Source: Clostridia bacterium (GTDB lineage Bacteria > Bacillota > Clostridia > Christensenellales > Borkfalkiaceae). Taken from it: DNA of 64,000 nucleotides. The notes beneath the pieces were generated by a model, which was not told the DNA's origin, searched no databases, and saw nothing but the letters and a program-made list of their open reading frames with translations. Location of the stretch: assembly GCA_017456055.1 (NCBI GenBank), contig JAFTKC010000009.1, positions 1 through 64,000 of the forward strand, written 5' to 3'. Each line of letters starts with the position of its first letter. The stretch's first letter is position 1. The position numbers and the translations under genes are program-made. Shown piece by piece: positions 54,567-63,828 of this stretch.

Positions 54567-55562
54567 TTAGATTTCTAAAACTTTACGTAGATCTTCTATT
54601 TTTCTCACTCCGCTAATGGAATCTTTTTCGGATAGGCAATTAACGGCAACGAGATTTGCAAGTTCTAGCATCTTATCGTCCGTATAGCCCGAGTAGATTG
54701 AGTATAGACAGCCTGCGCAAAACGCGTCACCAGCGCCTACGCTACCTTTAATGAATCCCTTTTTAAGTTTAATAGAGTTTACGGTGGTAAATTTTCCGTC
54801 TTTAGTTAAGCAAAAGGCTTTCTCGGGACAATGCACCACAACTTTTTCTTTAACCCCCATATCTAAAAGGGTTTGCATAGCCTTAAAAATTCCTTCTTCG
54901 ATAAGGTTTTCTTCTTGGTCTCTAACTTCAACGCCTGCAATAGCGCCTGCTTCAATCTCGTTTACGATAACGTAATCGCAATACTTTAGGGCAGAACTAA
55001 CTACTTGATTAAATCTTCCCGAAGATTCACTAACCACGTCGATAGAGGTTTTTATGCCCTTTTCTCTAACCCTTTTTAAGAGTTTTGCCATAGGAGTCGA
55101 GCCATCTTCTAAAACGGTGTCAAAATAATCTAAAAGCATTAGATAGCCTATGTGGAAAAGGTCGCAATCAAGATTTTCTAAGTCTACGTCCTCTTCACAG
55201 AAGAACTTGTTCGCCCCACGATTGTGGAAAAAAGTTCTCTCCCCCGTTCCCATAACCGTTATAACGTCTGAATAACTTGTTAAAAGGTTAGAACTCACCT
55301 TAACGTTGTCGCAGTTCATACCCTCTCTTTGCATAACGGACAAAACGTATTTTCCGTTATCGTCGCCACCTATTCTGCCGTAAGCCTTAACTTCTAGGTT
55401 GGGGTCTAATCTCTTTAGGTCTATACCCGTGTTGCAAACGCAACCGCCAACGGCTTTTTCTTCTTCGGTTATAGTGGCAAGCATACCCTTTTTAGGATAT
55501 TCTTCTACCATTTTTACGTTGTCTGCCAAGATATTTCCGGCAATAGCAATTCCTTTTTTCAT
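54567..55562 (-). CDS. PfkB-family carbohydrate kinase
   Basis: This 331-residue ribokinase-fold kinase has the GGCVCNTGIDLKRL start region (about 39-52) and the catalytic GSVGAGDAFCAGCLYS motif (about 276-291). It shares little with the fructokinase at 9306-10208 outside those motifs. It follows an MtlD-like gene by 3 bp, and the operon also encodes a NagB-like protein and a PIG-L deacetylase. A keto- or deoxy-sugar from that pathway is a likely substrate. Confidence 0.85.
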   Translation of the reverse strand: MKKGIAIAGNILADNVKMVEEYPKKGMLATITEEEKAVGGCVCNTGIDLKRLDPNLEVKAYGRIGGDDNGKYVLSVMQREGMNCDNVKVSSNLLTSYSDVITVMGTGERTFFHNRGANKFFCEEDVDLENLDCDLFHIGYLMLLDYFDTVLEDGSTPMAKLLKRVREKGIKTSIDVVSESSGRFNQVVSSALKYCDYVIVNEIEAGAIAGVEVRDQEENLIEEGIFKAMQTLLDMGVKEKVVVHCPEKAFCLTKDGKFTTVNSIKLKKGFIKGSVGAGDAFCAGCLYSIYSGYTDDKMLELANLVAVNCLSEKDSISGVRKIEDLRKVLEI

Positions 55563-55565
55563 TTT

Positions 55566-56783
55566 CTACGCCCTAATTTTACTACCAATTAAATCTTCAC
55601 AATATTTGATAAGCGTTTCTACCTTTTCCCCATCGGCAATCTTTTGATATAGAGAGCAAATTAAATCGGTCATTTTGCCAGAGTAATCGCAGTATTTTAA
55701 TAAAGTTTCTTTCGCCCCGTTAGTTTTAGCAAATTCTTTTACTTCAATGCTATTAGCGTCGTCGTCGAAAGAAAAATGCATACCTGCTGCAACCCCTAAA
55801 CACAAGTAGTGGTTAGGAATATCAAACTTATCTGCAAGTTTAATAGCGCCAATTAGTCTATCGTTTGAAGAAAGTTTACGCTTGGTATCTCTACCTACTC
55901 TAGCAACCGTGTCGCCGAGAGCCACGTTAGAAAATCTATAGAGTAAATTTTCAGCGTGTGCCAAAAGGTCGAAAATCTCTACGCCGTTTTCCTTTGCAAC
56001 GGCTTCTGCCGATTGAACGAGCGCTTTATAAGCAACCATTTTAATATCGTAATCGCCTACTGCTTGATAAATATATTCGTATCCCCTTAACTTGCCGAGA
56101 TAAGCGCACAAAGCGTGGCTCATATTGTGCATAAAGAGTTTTCTTTGAATAAACAAGTTAAACGGCGAATAAGGATAAAGATTAGAAATTTCAGGAATTT
56201 CACCCTTAAACGCATCTTTATCTACGGGTAGAATATTGTAAGGCTCAACGAAAACTCTTAAAAAGTTTTCTTTTTTCTTTTCTTCGGGAACTACGGGCAC
56301 CATTCTGCCAATGCTCGCTTCCACAAAGCCTATTTCACTTAAAATTCTATCCTTATATTCGGGAATTTGCTCGATAATTAGGTTTCTTAAAAATTCGTCT
56401 GCCCCAATTAAGTTTTCACAAATGATAATGTTAAATGGTTTTTTTGAGCGCTCAAATCTCTTTTTTAAGCCAAGCGATATTGGTTTTGCAATAAATTTAA
56501 GCACGTTAACTCCAATTGCCGTTGCCATAATATCGGCTTCAGCAATTTCATTAGAAACGAGTTCTAAATCCGTTCCGTCAATTCCGTAAACGTTTTCTAC
56601 TATTTGTTCTACCACTCCGTCGTTGCTAACAACGTCTACGGGGTAGCATTTATCTTGGTTAAGTTTAGCGATAACTTCTTTGTTTATATCAACGAAGCCG
56701 ACTTTGTAGCCGTTATTAGAAAACACTTGGCCGATAAAACCACGACCAATGTTTCCCGCTCCGTACATTATAAATTTTTTCAT
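55566..56783 (-). CDS. Mannitol-1-phosphate 5-dehydrogenase-like enzyme
   Basis: This 405-residue NAD(P)-dependent dehydrogenase has an N-terminal Rossmann loop YGAGNIGRGFIGQVF (8-22) and the C-terminal domain of the mannitol dehydrogenase family, with the substrate-site stretch RKLFMHNMSHALCAYLG near residue 215. MtlD proteins interconvert mannitol 1-phosphate and fructose 6-phosphate; the canonical KLFIHN motif is nearly kept. Length fits (about 380-400). There are no mannitol PTS genes in the window, so the physiological substrate may be a different hexitol phosphate. Confidence 0.85.
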   Translation of the reverse strand: MKKFIMYGAGNIGRGFIGQVFSNNGYKVGFVDINKEVIAKLNQDKCYPVDVVSNDGVVEQIVENVYGIDGTDLELVSNEIAEADIMATAIGVNVLKFIAKPISLGLKKRFERSKKPFNIIICENLIGADEFLRNLIIEQIPEYKDRILSEIGFVEASIGRMVPVVPEEKKKENFLRVFVEPYNILPVDKDAFKGEIPEISNLYPYSPFNLFIQRKLFMHNMSHALCAYLGKLRGYEYIYQAVGDYDIKMVAYKALVQSAEAVAKENGVEIFDLLAHAENLLYRFSNVALGDTVARVGRDTKRKLSSNDRLIGAIKLADKFDIPNHYLCLGVAAGMHFSFDDDANSIEVKEFAKTNGAKETLLKYCDYSGKMTDLICSLYQKIADGEKVETLIKYCEDLIGSKIRA

Positions 56784-56801
56784 AATATACCTTTTTATTT
56801 A

Positions 56802-57749
56802 TTAGTTGCACTCAGCAGTTAATGGACCTGCGAGTTCTTTTAAGAAGAAGAGTTTGCCCTTTAAGGTTGGAATATAAGAAGACGTTATCCAAGGAGTTTT
56901 TCCATATCTTAAAGTCATCCAAAGTGACATACCTTGCCATTGCATACCTCTTCCTAAGAGTCCGTCTGCGCCACCGATAGCGTAATCTGCTTGTAAGAAT
57001 AAGCCAGGTCCAATGGTGTTTGCTCTACAAGGAACTAAAGTCGTTCTAGACTTAAAACTAGTTAAAGCGTTTTGTTCAACGGTTAGTGGGTGAATTTTTG
57101 CAGCGATTCTATATGGCGCTTCTTCCCACTCTTTTGCAGTCTTATAGTCAGCGGCAAAGGTTGGCTCCCAGAAAGCAATGTGGCACATTCTTCCAATTCC
57201 GTAAACTAAAACGAGTTTTGCGCCTTGGTCTTTTAACGCCTTAATCTTTTCTGGATAAGTTGGAAGATTTTCCTTAGTAGCAAAATTTCTTTGATTTTTT
57301 GGAACGGTCAATTCTCCAAGTGGATTAAATAGGGCTTGTTCCATTGCGTATTGGAAAGAACCCGTGTTGTCTGAAGACAAGGTGTTTCCTTCGCTATCAG
57401 CCCATTCGTCCATATTAAAGGTGTATACGTGTTCGCAAGAGATATTCCACTCTTTTAAGAAATATACTACCCACTTGTACATACCCATAGGTCCTACAGG
57501 CAAAATGAAAGCGATTTTTTCTTTTTTCTCTTTTGCAAGTTTTATTTGATTAGCAATTTCGTGTCCCATATAGGTTTCAAAATCACTTAAACTTTCGCAC
57601 ATAATAGGATTAAAATCCTTGTTCCAATGTTCTTGACGAACTAAAATGTTTTCAGGCGCGTCGATACACGCGTCAATCTTGTCAAAATCCCAGCCCTCTG
57701 GATAGAAGTTTTCTAAAGCACTTCCCTTTACGGTTGAATTAAAATTCAT
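56802..57749 (-). CDS. Divergent NagB-like protein, paralogue 3
   Basis: This 315-residue member of the NagB superfamily is clearly different from paralogues 1 and 2. FNMDEWAD keeps the general base, and [13 protein letters not shown] keeps the His143 and Glu148 equivalents, but Asp141 is Met. The N-terminus is longer than in NagB. It lies 38 bp after the PIG-L gene, a pairing that suggests deacetylation followed by deamination or isomerisation. Substrate is unknown. Confidence 0.8.
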   Translation of the reverse strand: MNFNSTVKGSALENFYPEGWDFDKIDACIDAPENILVRQEHWNKDFNPIMCESLSDFETYMGHEIANQIKLAKEKKEKIAFILPVGPMGMYKWVVYFLKEWNISCEHVYTFNMDEWADSEGNTLSSDNTGSFQYAMEQALFNPLGELTVPKNQRNFATKENLPTYPEKIKALKDQGAKLVLVYGIGRMCHIAFWEPTFAADYKTAKEWEEAPYRIAAKIHPLTVEQNALTSFKSRTTLVPCRANTIGPGLFLQADYAIGGADGLLGRGMQWQGMSLWMTLRYGKTPWITSSYIPTLKGKLFFLKELAGPLTAECN

Positions 57750-57787
57750 AATATTTTCTCCTTATTTAAATATATTTTATCAATTTT

Positions 57788-58498
57788 TTACGGCAACAAT
57801 CTCTTTGCCGTTCCTTTTAAGTAAACGTTGCATTGGGTAAAGCCCTCTGCATAGTCCGCCCCACATTGAAAACCACGATATCTGCAACAAGTTTTAACCA
57901 TGTCTGGAAAATCTATATGATCGTGATCACGCATCCAAACGATTTGCGATTCGTGGCAGTTAAGCATCTCTAATTTTTTATCGATATATTTACTAACGTC
58001 TACGTATTCGGTTGGATTGAAGTCCACGCCTGCAAGCGTATCCATATAATAAATTGGCACTAATCTAGCAGCCCCCTCTACCTTGCTCTTATAATTTGGA
58101 AGAGTAGCAGTAAAACTTGCGTCAAATACTAGTCTTGAAACGGCAGTGTGGTCTGGCATATAGTCGTTTGGCGCGTGGGTGATAATAAAGTCTGGGTTAA
58201 CCTTTTTAATTACGTCAACTACTTTATCTCTAGCCTCTTTGTTGTTGTCGTAGATTTCTAAATCGTGAAATCCGCCCCACATAACTTCAAAGCCACCGAT
58301 ATCTTCTGCGCTTTTTCTTGCCTCTTCTCTTCTAATCTTAATAAGTTCTTCAGGTGGAATAATTACGTGTCCTAAATTTCCACTTGAAAGGTGACAAACT
58401 ACAACCCTGTCGCCCCTTTCCTTGCACTTTAATAGCGTTCCTGCGCAAGCGATTTCCATATCGTCTGGGTGACAAGAAATAACTAAAACGGTATACAT
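57788..58498 (-). CDS. PIG-L-family zinc deacetylase
   Basis: This 236-residue enzyme has the PIG-L/LmbE metal motif SCHPDDMEIACAGTL (9-23, with His, Asp, Asp) and a second metal-site stretch MPDHTAVSRLVFDA (about 120-133). Members remove acetyl groups from N-acetylglucosaminyl compounds and related amino sugars. It is the first gene of a minus-strand operon with NagB-like, MtlD-like and PfkB genes, and is divergent from an AraC regulator. AGGAGA stands before its ATG. Confidence 0.9.
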   Translation of the reverse strand: MYTVLVISCHPDDMEIACAGTLLKCKERGDRVVVCHLSSGNLGHVIIPPEELIKIRREEARKSAEDIGGFEVMWGGFHDLEIYDNNKEARDKVVDVIKKVNPDFIITHAPNDYMPDHTAVSRLVFDASFTATLPNYKSKVEGAARLVPIYYMDTLAGVDFNPTEYVDVSKYIDKKLEMLNCHESQIVWMRDHDHIDFPDMVKTCCRYRGFQCGADYAEGFTQCNVYLKGTAKRLLP

Positions 58499-58528
58499 AT
58501 ATTCGTCTCCTATTTTTTTCTTTTTTAA

Positions 58529-58557
58529 ATTATATACTCTATTTAATTGCCAATCAA
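58529..58557 (-). promoter_or_regulatory. Promoter of the PIG-L operon
   Basis: -35 TTGATT (58552-58557), 17-bp spacer, -10 TATAAT (58529-58534). Its -35 shares base 58552 with the -35 of the opposite promoter. Confidence 0.75.
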
Positions 58558-58575
58558 TAGAAAATCGGGTATAAT
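58547..58575 (+). promoter_or_regulatory. Promoter of the AraC-family gene
   Basis: -35 TTGCCA (58547-58552), 17-bp spacer, -10 TATAAT (58570-58575). Confidence 0.8.
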
Positions 58576-58605
58576 ACTTATAATATTAGACACGGGGCAT
58601 TTTTT

Positions 58606-59493
58606 ATGAAAGATAATTTTATAAGGCAAAAATTCAAAAAAGTATTCAATATTGATAGTATTATTACCATATTTTATATGGAATTTTCCAAAGACTTTTC
58701 CTACGAGGGAGAAAGGCACGACTTTTGGGAAATGGTGTACGTTGATAAGGGCGAAGTTATATGCACGGCAGACACCAAGCAGTTCGTGTTAAAGGGGGGC
58801 GAGTTAACTTTTCACAAGCCCAACGAATTTCACAATCTTTCGGCAAACAAAAACGTTGCGCCTAACGTTTCTATCATAACTTTCGATTGCAAAAGCCCTG
58901 CAATGAACTACTTTAAGGGTAAAATTTTCAAACTTTCATTAACTGAAAAAAACACTCTTTCAATGCTAATTGAAGAGGGGCTTTCTTGCTATTCTATGGT
59001 AGACCAAAAAAACCCACTCTTACAGCAACTAATTAAGTTGGATTCTGCCCCGTTTGGCAGTAGTCAAATGACCAAGAATCTTTTAGAATGTCTACTCATA
59101 GGGCTTTCTCGCCACAAGGATAGTTTAGACAAAAAAGAAAGATATAATTATATGTTAGACGGCGCTACTATTCCACACGACGTTAAGGAAATTATAGACT
59201 TTTTAGAAAACAACGTATACGCAAAACTCTCTATCGATAAAATTGCCGACCTTTTGGGAAAAAGCCCCAGCGCCATAAAAAAGACCTTTTCAAGTTTTAA
59301 GAGGAACGGAATTATCGACTACTTTAATAGGCTAAAAATAAAGGAAGCAAAAAGGCTTATTCGTGAGAAAAACTATAATTTTTCGCAAGTTTCGGATATG
59401 CTCGGTTTCGATACTCCACAATACTTTTCAATAGTATTTAAAAAATATACTAAAATGTCCCCAAAAGAATACAAAAACTCAATTCTTCCTTAA
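58606..59493 (+). CDS. AraC-family transcriptional regulator
   Basis: This 295-residue regulator has an N-terminal cupin sensor (GGELTFHKPNEFHNLSA, near residue 65) and a C-terminal double helix-turn-helix (LSIDKIADLLGKSPSAIKK, then FSQVSDMLGFDTPQYFSIVF). It is divergently transcribed from the PIG-L operon, with overlapping promoters, and so very likely controls it. The inducer would be a sugar or sugar phosphate. Confidence 0.93.
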   Translation: MKDNFIRQKFKKVFNIDSIITIFYMEFSKDFSYEGERHDFWEMVYVDKGEVICTADTKQFVLKGGELTFHKPNEFHNLSANKNVAPNVSIITFDCKSPAMNYFKGKIFKLSLTEKNTLSMLIEEGLSCYSMVDQKNPLLQQLIKLDSAPFGSSQMTKNLLECLLIGLSRHKDSLDKKERYNYMLDGATIPHDVKEIIDFLENNVYAKLSIDKIADLLGKSPSAIKKTFSSFKRNGIIDYFNRLKIKEAKRLIREKNYNFSQVSDMLGFDTPQYFSIVFKKYTKMSPKEYKNSILP

Positions 59494-59496
59494 TGA

Positions 59497-59527
59497 AAAA
59501 GAGAGACGAAGTTTCGTCTCTCTTTTC
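59497..59527. terminator. Bidirectional terminator
   Basis: A 14-bp stem (59497-59510 with 59513-59526) between the convergent AraC and beta-helix lipoprotein genes. Confidence 0.88.
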
Positions 59528-59565
59528 AAATAGAAAGGTATTTAGTTTGCAAACAATTGTTTTAG

Positions 59566-60804
59566 CTATGCTGTAATTTTTTCTATTGTGACGGTCTTTT
59601 CTCCCCAAACGTTAGTATTGTCAACTTCTACTGAAGCAGTCGGTGAAACGTTTGTTATCTTAACGATATCTGCGTCTTGTCCCATAGTGATTCCAGATGC
59701 AACCACGTTGCCAGAAACTACTACTTCTGCGCCTGCGTTTACCGCCGTCATTCTAATAAATCTTTCACCCATTGAACCTACGATTTCATTGTCTTTAATT
59801 TCAATCTTGCCCGATTTATTTAAGTTTGTCGTGCTACCACCACTAAATAACATAGCGTGTAGTTTAATTGAATCAAAAGTGCTGTTTACTAGTTTGAAGT
59901 TTTCAAGAGCGTTGATTTTTATACCTTGATGTAAATCTTTCAAATAACAATCTTCGATTACTACGTTTTTAACAACCTTTTCTTGACTCGAAGAGTGAAG
60001 CACTCTCGTTCCATCAGTTGCAGTTGAAGTATTGCTCTTATCTACGAAAGAACAACCCACTAAAGTCAATCCGTTAACAGAAGAATCGTTGTCTAAAACG
60101 TCTACCGCAACGTCGTTGCCTTCCAACTCGAACTTAACGTTTTTAATGGTTAAATTATTTATGGTTAAAGAGAAGGATAGATATGGTTCGGTTGCTGAAT
60201 TTGAGTGTTGATTTCCACTTGGAGTGTAATCAAGCGTTTCTGCCTTGATTTTTCTAACGATAGCGCCTTCCGTTCCTAAAATGGTTAATCCAGAAATAAC
60301 GCCAGAGTAAGAATGTCCGCCTCCAGCCCAATTACTTTCAACCGGAGTACTGCTTGCAGTCTTTCTAAAATACAATATGCCGTAGTTTGCGTCGTTTAAT
60401 ACTATAGTGGTGTTTTCTGCAACGCCGTCGATAGCCGCTTGAGCCTCTGCCGTGTTATCAACTACTACCGCGTTTGCTATTTCGGTTTTATCTTCGTCTC
60501 CACACGCACAGGTCTTTACCGAGTAAGCCTTGCCCTCTATAACTTTATAAACTATTTCGTCGCCATGGTCGTGCCCTGTTGACGAGATAATCCACGAATC
60601 TTTAGCGATTTCATTTTTTCCCTCTGCATCAGAGAAATACTTGCCACATTCACAGGTGTAGTATTCGCTATTTCCGTTAGTTTCGCAAGTTGCCGACACG
60701 GCACTTGTTTTAGTAAGTTCATGTTCGTGCCCACACGCCGTTAAACCTAACGACATAGACACCATGAATAACGTGCTTAATAAAATAGTAATTACTTTTT
60801 TCAT
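59566..60804 (-). CDS. Lipoprotein with a likely right-handed beta-helix
   Basis: This 412-residue protein has a lipoprotein signal ending SLGLTACG (Cys24). Residues about 26-110 hold two repeats rich in His and Cys (CECGKYFSDAEGK, CACGDEDKTEIA), of a type common in Clostridia surface proteins. From about 115 onward, strands repeat with the rhythm of a pectate-lyase-like beta-helix (ISGLTILG, INNLTIKNVKF, VKNVVIEDCYL, IEIKDNEIVG). No catalytic residues stand out. It may bind or cut a polysaccharide. It is monocistronic. Confidence 0.75.
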   Translation of the reverse strand: MKKVITILLSTLFMVSMSLGLTACGHEHELTKTSAVSATCETNGNSEYYTCECGKYFSDAEGKNEIAKDSWIISSTGHDHGDEIVYKVIEGKAYSVKTCACGDEDKTEIANAVVVDNTAEAQAAIDGVAENTTIVLNDANYGILYFRKTASSTPVESNWAGGGHSYSGVISGLTILGTEGAIVRKIKAETLDYTPSGNQHSNSATEPYLSFSLTINNLTIKNVKFELEGNDVAVDVLDNDSSVNGLTLVGCSFVDKSNTSTATDGTRVLHSSSQEKVVKNVVIEDCYLKDLHQGIKINALENFKLVNSTFDSIKLHAMLFSGGSTTNLNKSGKIEIKDNEIVGSMGERFIRMTAVNAGAEVVVSGNVVASGITMGQDADIVKITNVSPTASVEVDNTNVWGEKTVTIEKITA

Positions 60805-60846
60805 ACGTTTCTCCTTTTTGTTTTTGCTTTGGTTTAGCCTACACCC

Positions 60847-60876
60847 ATTTTAGTACATCTTTTTTCTCTTTGTCAA
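60847..60876 (-). promoter_or_regulatory. Promoter of the beta-helix lipoprotein gene
   Basis: -35 TTGACA (60871-60876), 18-bp spacer, -10 TAAAAT (60847-60852). The remaining 60877-61068 of this 373-bp gap is AT-rich with long T and A runs; I see no gene there. Confidence 0.8.
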
Positions 60877-61068
60877 TACCTTTTTTAAAAAAATTTTTTT
60901 TATTCTCGCTTTTGCCCATTATTATTATGCTCATTTTCGATAGAGAAATACTAGGGTTTTTGCATTTTTTTATTTAACAAAAATTTTTAGCACGCTTGCT
61001 AATTTTCTATGGAAAAAAGGGGCTTTTTTTGTGGTAATTTATAGCAAAAACAAATTTTTAAAAACCAC

Positions 61069-61097
61069 TTGATTTTTTTGTCTATTTACAATATAAT
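61069..61097 (+). promoter_or_regulatory. Promoter of the TerB-like gene
   Basis: -35 TTGATT (61069-61074), 17-bp spacer, -10 TATAAT (61092-61097). Confidence 0.75.
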
Positions 61098-61132
61098 GTA
61101 TATGTCTTGAAAATGTTTTATTATTTTAAATA

Positions 61133-61165
61133 GGAGGGGCATAATTTAGTCAAGACGGATTATGC
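61133..61165 (+). promoter_or_regulatory. Distant Shine-Dalgarno site followed by a hairpin
   Basis: GGAGGGG (61133-61139) is the only strong ribosome site before the TerB-like ATG at 61178, but it is nearly 40 bases away. Directly after it a 7-bp inverted repeat (61139-61145 with 61159-61165) could fold and bring it closer. Confidence 0.4.
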
Positions 61166-61177
61166 TAAAGTAAAAAA

Positions 61178-61606
61178 ATGAATGCTGTTAACGAACTAAT
61201 TGAAAAAAGCAAAGTTCTATCTATGGAAAATAGAGTTTCTATCGCTAAAGATATAACCTCTAAATTAATTGCAGATTTAAAGGCAATCGATATTAAAACG
61301 GAAGATATCACCGGTCTTTTAATTAACATCTTTAAACTTTTCGTTTCTGCTGACAGAAAGGCAAGACGTGACGAATATGATTTATTCGTTAAATTATTCG
61401 ACTTAGATATCGATACCGATACTTTCTTTAACTTAACCAACTATGGTTCTGATAAGGAATTCGTTGCTAAAATGGACGATTTAGTTGACTCTGCACCTGT
61501 TGAAGTTGCAGTAAATATCGTCACCTTAGGTATTTTGATTATCACTGCTGATGGCGAAGCAACCCCAGAGGAAATCGCATTATTAGAAAAAATCTATAAT
61601 AGATAA
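61178..61606 (+). CDS. TerB-like protein
   Basis: This 142-residue acidic, all-helical protein resembles TerB-family domains: two halves, each with an acidic loop, SADRKARRDEYDLF near residue 67 and TADGEATPEEIALLEKIY at the C-terminus. TerB domains are thought to bind metal and act in tellurite or stress-response systems, but many are uncharacterised. No other ter gene is nearby. The gene is monocistronic with its own promoter, an unusual leader and a strong terminator. Confidence 0.6.
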   Translation: MNAVNELIEKSKVLSMENRVSIAKDITSKLIADLKAIDIKTEDITGLLINIFKLFVSADRKARRDEYDLFVKLFDLDIDTDTFFNLTNYGSDKEFVAKMDDLVDSAPVEVAVNIVTLGILIITADGEATPEEIALLEKIYNR

Positions 61607-61621
61607 TCTTAGTTTAAAATT

Positions 61622-61652
61622 AAAAACCCGAAGGATTTTCCTTCGGGTTTTT
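61622..61652. terminator. Bidirectional terminator
   Basis: A 14-bp stem (61622-61635 with 61639-61652) with A and T runs, between the convergent TerB-like gene and the ABC importer operon. Confidence 0.9.
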
Positions 61653-61682
61653 AATTTTAAATTTATTTTTACTTTTATAGTT

Positions 61683-62666
61683 CTACCTATCTTCTCTAAA
61701 GTAATTAAGTCCAAGAGATGCCGGCGGTTGATTTTCTTTACTATCTAAAACGCTTATTACGATTAAAACTACAACCGTTGCAACGTATGGCACCATAGTA
61801 AGTAAAGCGTTTACGATTTGCGAAGGAACGTCTAAGAAACTTGGCAACATATAAAGAGCACCAAATAAAATTGAGCCAATTATCGCAAGATTTGGTTTCC
61901 ACAACGTAAAGATAACGAGCGCAATTGCGAGCCATCCTATTGCCTCGATAGGACCTGAAGACTCATAAAGACCTTGAACTACGTCCATAACGTAGAAGAA
62001 ACCACCAATGCCTGCAATACCTGCGCCTATTAAAATTGCGCCGTACTTATACGCATTTACTCTAACGCCAACCGCATCTGCCGCCGCAGGATTTTCACCA
62101 ACTGCGCGAAGTCTTAAACCAATCTTAGTTCTATTAAAGATTATCGCAGTCACAATTGCAAGGGCAATCGCCAAATAAACCAATATCCCGTAAGAGAAGA
62201 ACAATTGTCCAAACCAACCGAGATTTTCGGCAAAAGGCAACGGAGAAGCAATCTTAGAACTTGCAATTGAGAAGTTTACTCTAGTAATACTATCGCTAGT
62301 TTTTACAAAGTTATCCATAACTACTTGCGCAAAACCACCACCAAAGGTAGTTAGTGCTAGACCGGTTATGTTTTGATTGCACTTTAAACTAACGGTTAAG
62401 AGCGCATATATTGCACCGAGCGCCGCTGCAAACAAGAAAGCACCTAAAACTCCCACTAAAACAATCATAATATAACTTGCAAGAGCAGGGTCCTGAAGTG
62501 AGCGCATATAAACTGAAACGCCAAGACAACCACCGGCAACACCGCTACACATAATTCCAGGTATTCCAAGGTTTAGGTGTCCTGATTTTTCCGTGACGAT
62601 TTCGCCAAGACAACCATAAATAAACGCAGCCGAACATCTAATAGCCGTTTGAAGTAATAATATCAT
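61683..62666 (-). CDS. Nucleoside-type ABC importer permease, NupQ/YufQ-like
   Basis: This 327-residue membrane protein is one permease of a BmpA-type nucleoside importer. Eight to nine helices are visible. The family stretch GEIVTEKSGHLNLGIPGIM is near the N-terminus and LRAVGENPAAADAVGVRV in mid-protein; these match BPD_transp_2 permeases. It is last in the operon and ends near a terminator. Nucleosides are the usual substrates. Confidence 0.9.
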   Translation of the reverse strand: MILLLQTAIRCSAAFIYGCLGEIVTEKSGHLNLGIPGIMCSGVAGGCLGVSVYMRSLQDPALASYIMIVLVGVLGAFLFAAALGAIYALLTVSLKCNQNITGLALTTFGGGFAQVVMDNFVKTSDSITRVNFSIASSKIASPLPFAENLGWFGQLFFSYGILVYLAIALAIVTAIIFNRTKIGLRLRAVGENPAAADAVGVRVNAYKYGAILIGAGIAGIGGFFYVMDVVQGLYESSGPIEAIGWLAIALVIFTLWKPNLAIIGSILFGALYMLPSFLDVPSQIVNALLTMVPYVATVVVLIVISVLDSKENQPPASLGLNYFREDR

Positions 62667-62667
62667 A

Positions 62668-63828
62668 CTATTTTACCTCCTTTTTGTCTTCGCCGTTTAA
62701 GAAACCGTTTTCTTTCGCTTGCTTTTTTTTCTTGCGTAAAGTCACCTTGTATTGAACAAGGAACGCACATGCAATAATAAGGAAGTAAACGATACCAATA
62801 ACCACGTTTGCATAAACGTCACTTTGTATACCAAAATTTGTCTTAACTTCAGACATGCCATTGTTAACGAAAGAAACGAGCGCACACGTGCCCGCAATAA
62901 ACAATGGATTACTTCCACCAAGCCACGTCGTCATAATAGCCGTGAACCCCATATTGTTTGCAGTATTCGTGCCAATAGTTGGGGTGACAGCGCCGGCAGT
63001 AAGCAACAAGCCAACGATTCCACAAATTGCTCCCGATACGATAAGAGTTCTAATAATAACCTTTTTAACGTTTATACCTGTATAACGAGCAGTGTTTTGG
63101 CTATCACCTACGAGCGAAAGTTCATATCCTTGTTTAGAAAACTTAAGGTATGCAAACATAGCGCTTGTAATAACAGCGCCCATTAAAATGGTTAATATTT
63201 CTCTCTTGCCAAACAATATTGGAAGATGCCCGTAATTAATTTCAGGAAGAGTTGTTTTACCCGTTCCTTGAACCCATATTGCTATCATTAAAAGCACTAG
63301 ACTCTGTGCAATATAGTTCATCATAAGAGTAAACAAACTTTCGTTTGTATTAAATAGCGCCTTAAAAATAGCGGGAATAACTGCCCAAATCGCACCTGCA
63401 ACCATACTTGCAATAACCGAGCAAATAATAATCACCGTATCGCTTATTGCACCGTTAGTGCCACGCCCCATATACCACATACACGCAATTGCTGCAAGGC
63501 CACCAACCAATATTTGACCATTTGCACCCAAGTTCCAAAACTTCATCTTAAACGCAGGAAGAAGCGCCATCGAAACGCAAAGCAACAAAGAAGTGTCCTT
63601 TAAGAACTTAAATATCTTTCTTTCCGAGCCTAGCGCACCATTAAAAAGTGAAGAGAAAAACACTATAGGGTTTCCTCTATCGCCAATAACCGTACACGTA
63701 ATACTACCTATTACTAAAGCGAGAATAATAGCGCACGCATATATTAAAACTTTATATTTCGTTTTAAGATTATCTCTCTTTGCAACGTGGAAAAGAGGCT
63801 CTTTTACCGTGACTTTTTGATTATCCAT
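62668..63828 (-). CDS. Nucleoside-type ABC importer permease, NupP/YufP-like
   Basis: This 386-residue protein is the partner permease. It has a longer N-terminus with a first helix near 27-48 and about ten helices in all. LSLVGDSQNTARYTGINVKK near residue 235 is the conserved loop that faces the ATPase. The C-terminus is charged and cytoplasmic. It stands one base before the NupQ-like gene and directly after the ATPase gene. Confidence 0.9.
   Translation of the reverse strand: MDNQKVTVKEPLFHVAKRDNLKTKYKVLIYACAIILALVIGSITCTVIGDRGNPIVFFSSLFNGALGSERKIFKFLKDTSLLLCVSMALLPAFKMKFWNLGANGQILVGGLAAIACMWYMGRGTNGAISDTVIIICSVIASMVAGAIWAVIPAIFKALFNTNESLFTLMMNYIAQSLVLLMIAIWVQGTGKTTLPEINYGHLPILFGKREILTILMGAVITSAMFAYLKFSKQGYELSLVGDSQNTARYTGINVKKVIIRTLIVSGAICGIVGLLLTAGAVTPTIGTNTANNMGFTAIMTTWLGGSNPLFIAGTCALVSFVNNGMSEVKTNFGIQSDVYANVVIGIVYFLIIACAFLVQYKVTLRKKKKQAKENGFLNGEDKKEVK

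Noticed and set aside
14510..61440. Many other open frames of 60-150 codons on the opposite strand of long genes
   Set aside because: They lack ribosome sites and recognisable protein features, and each lies wholly inside a better supported gene in another frame.
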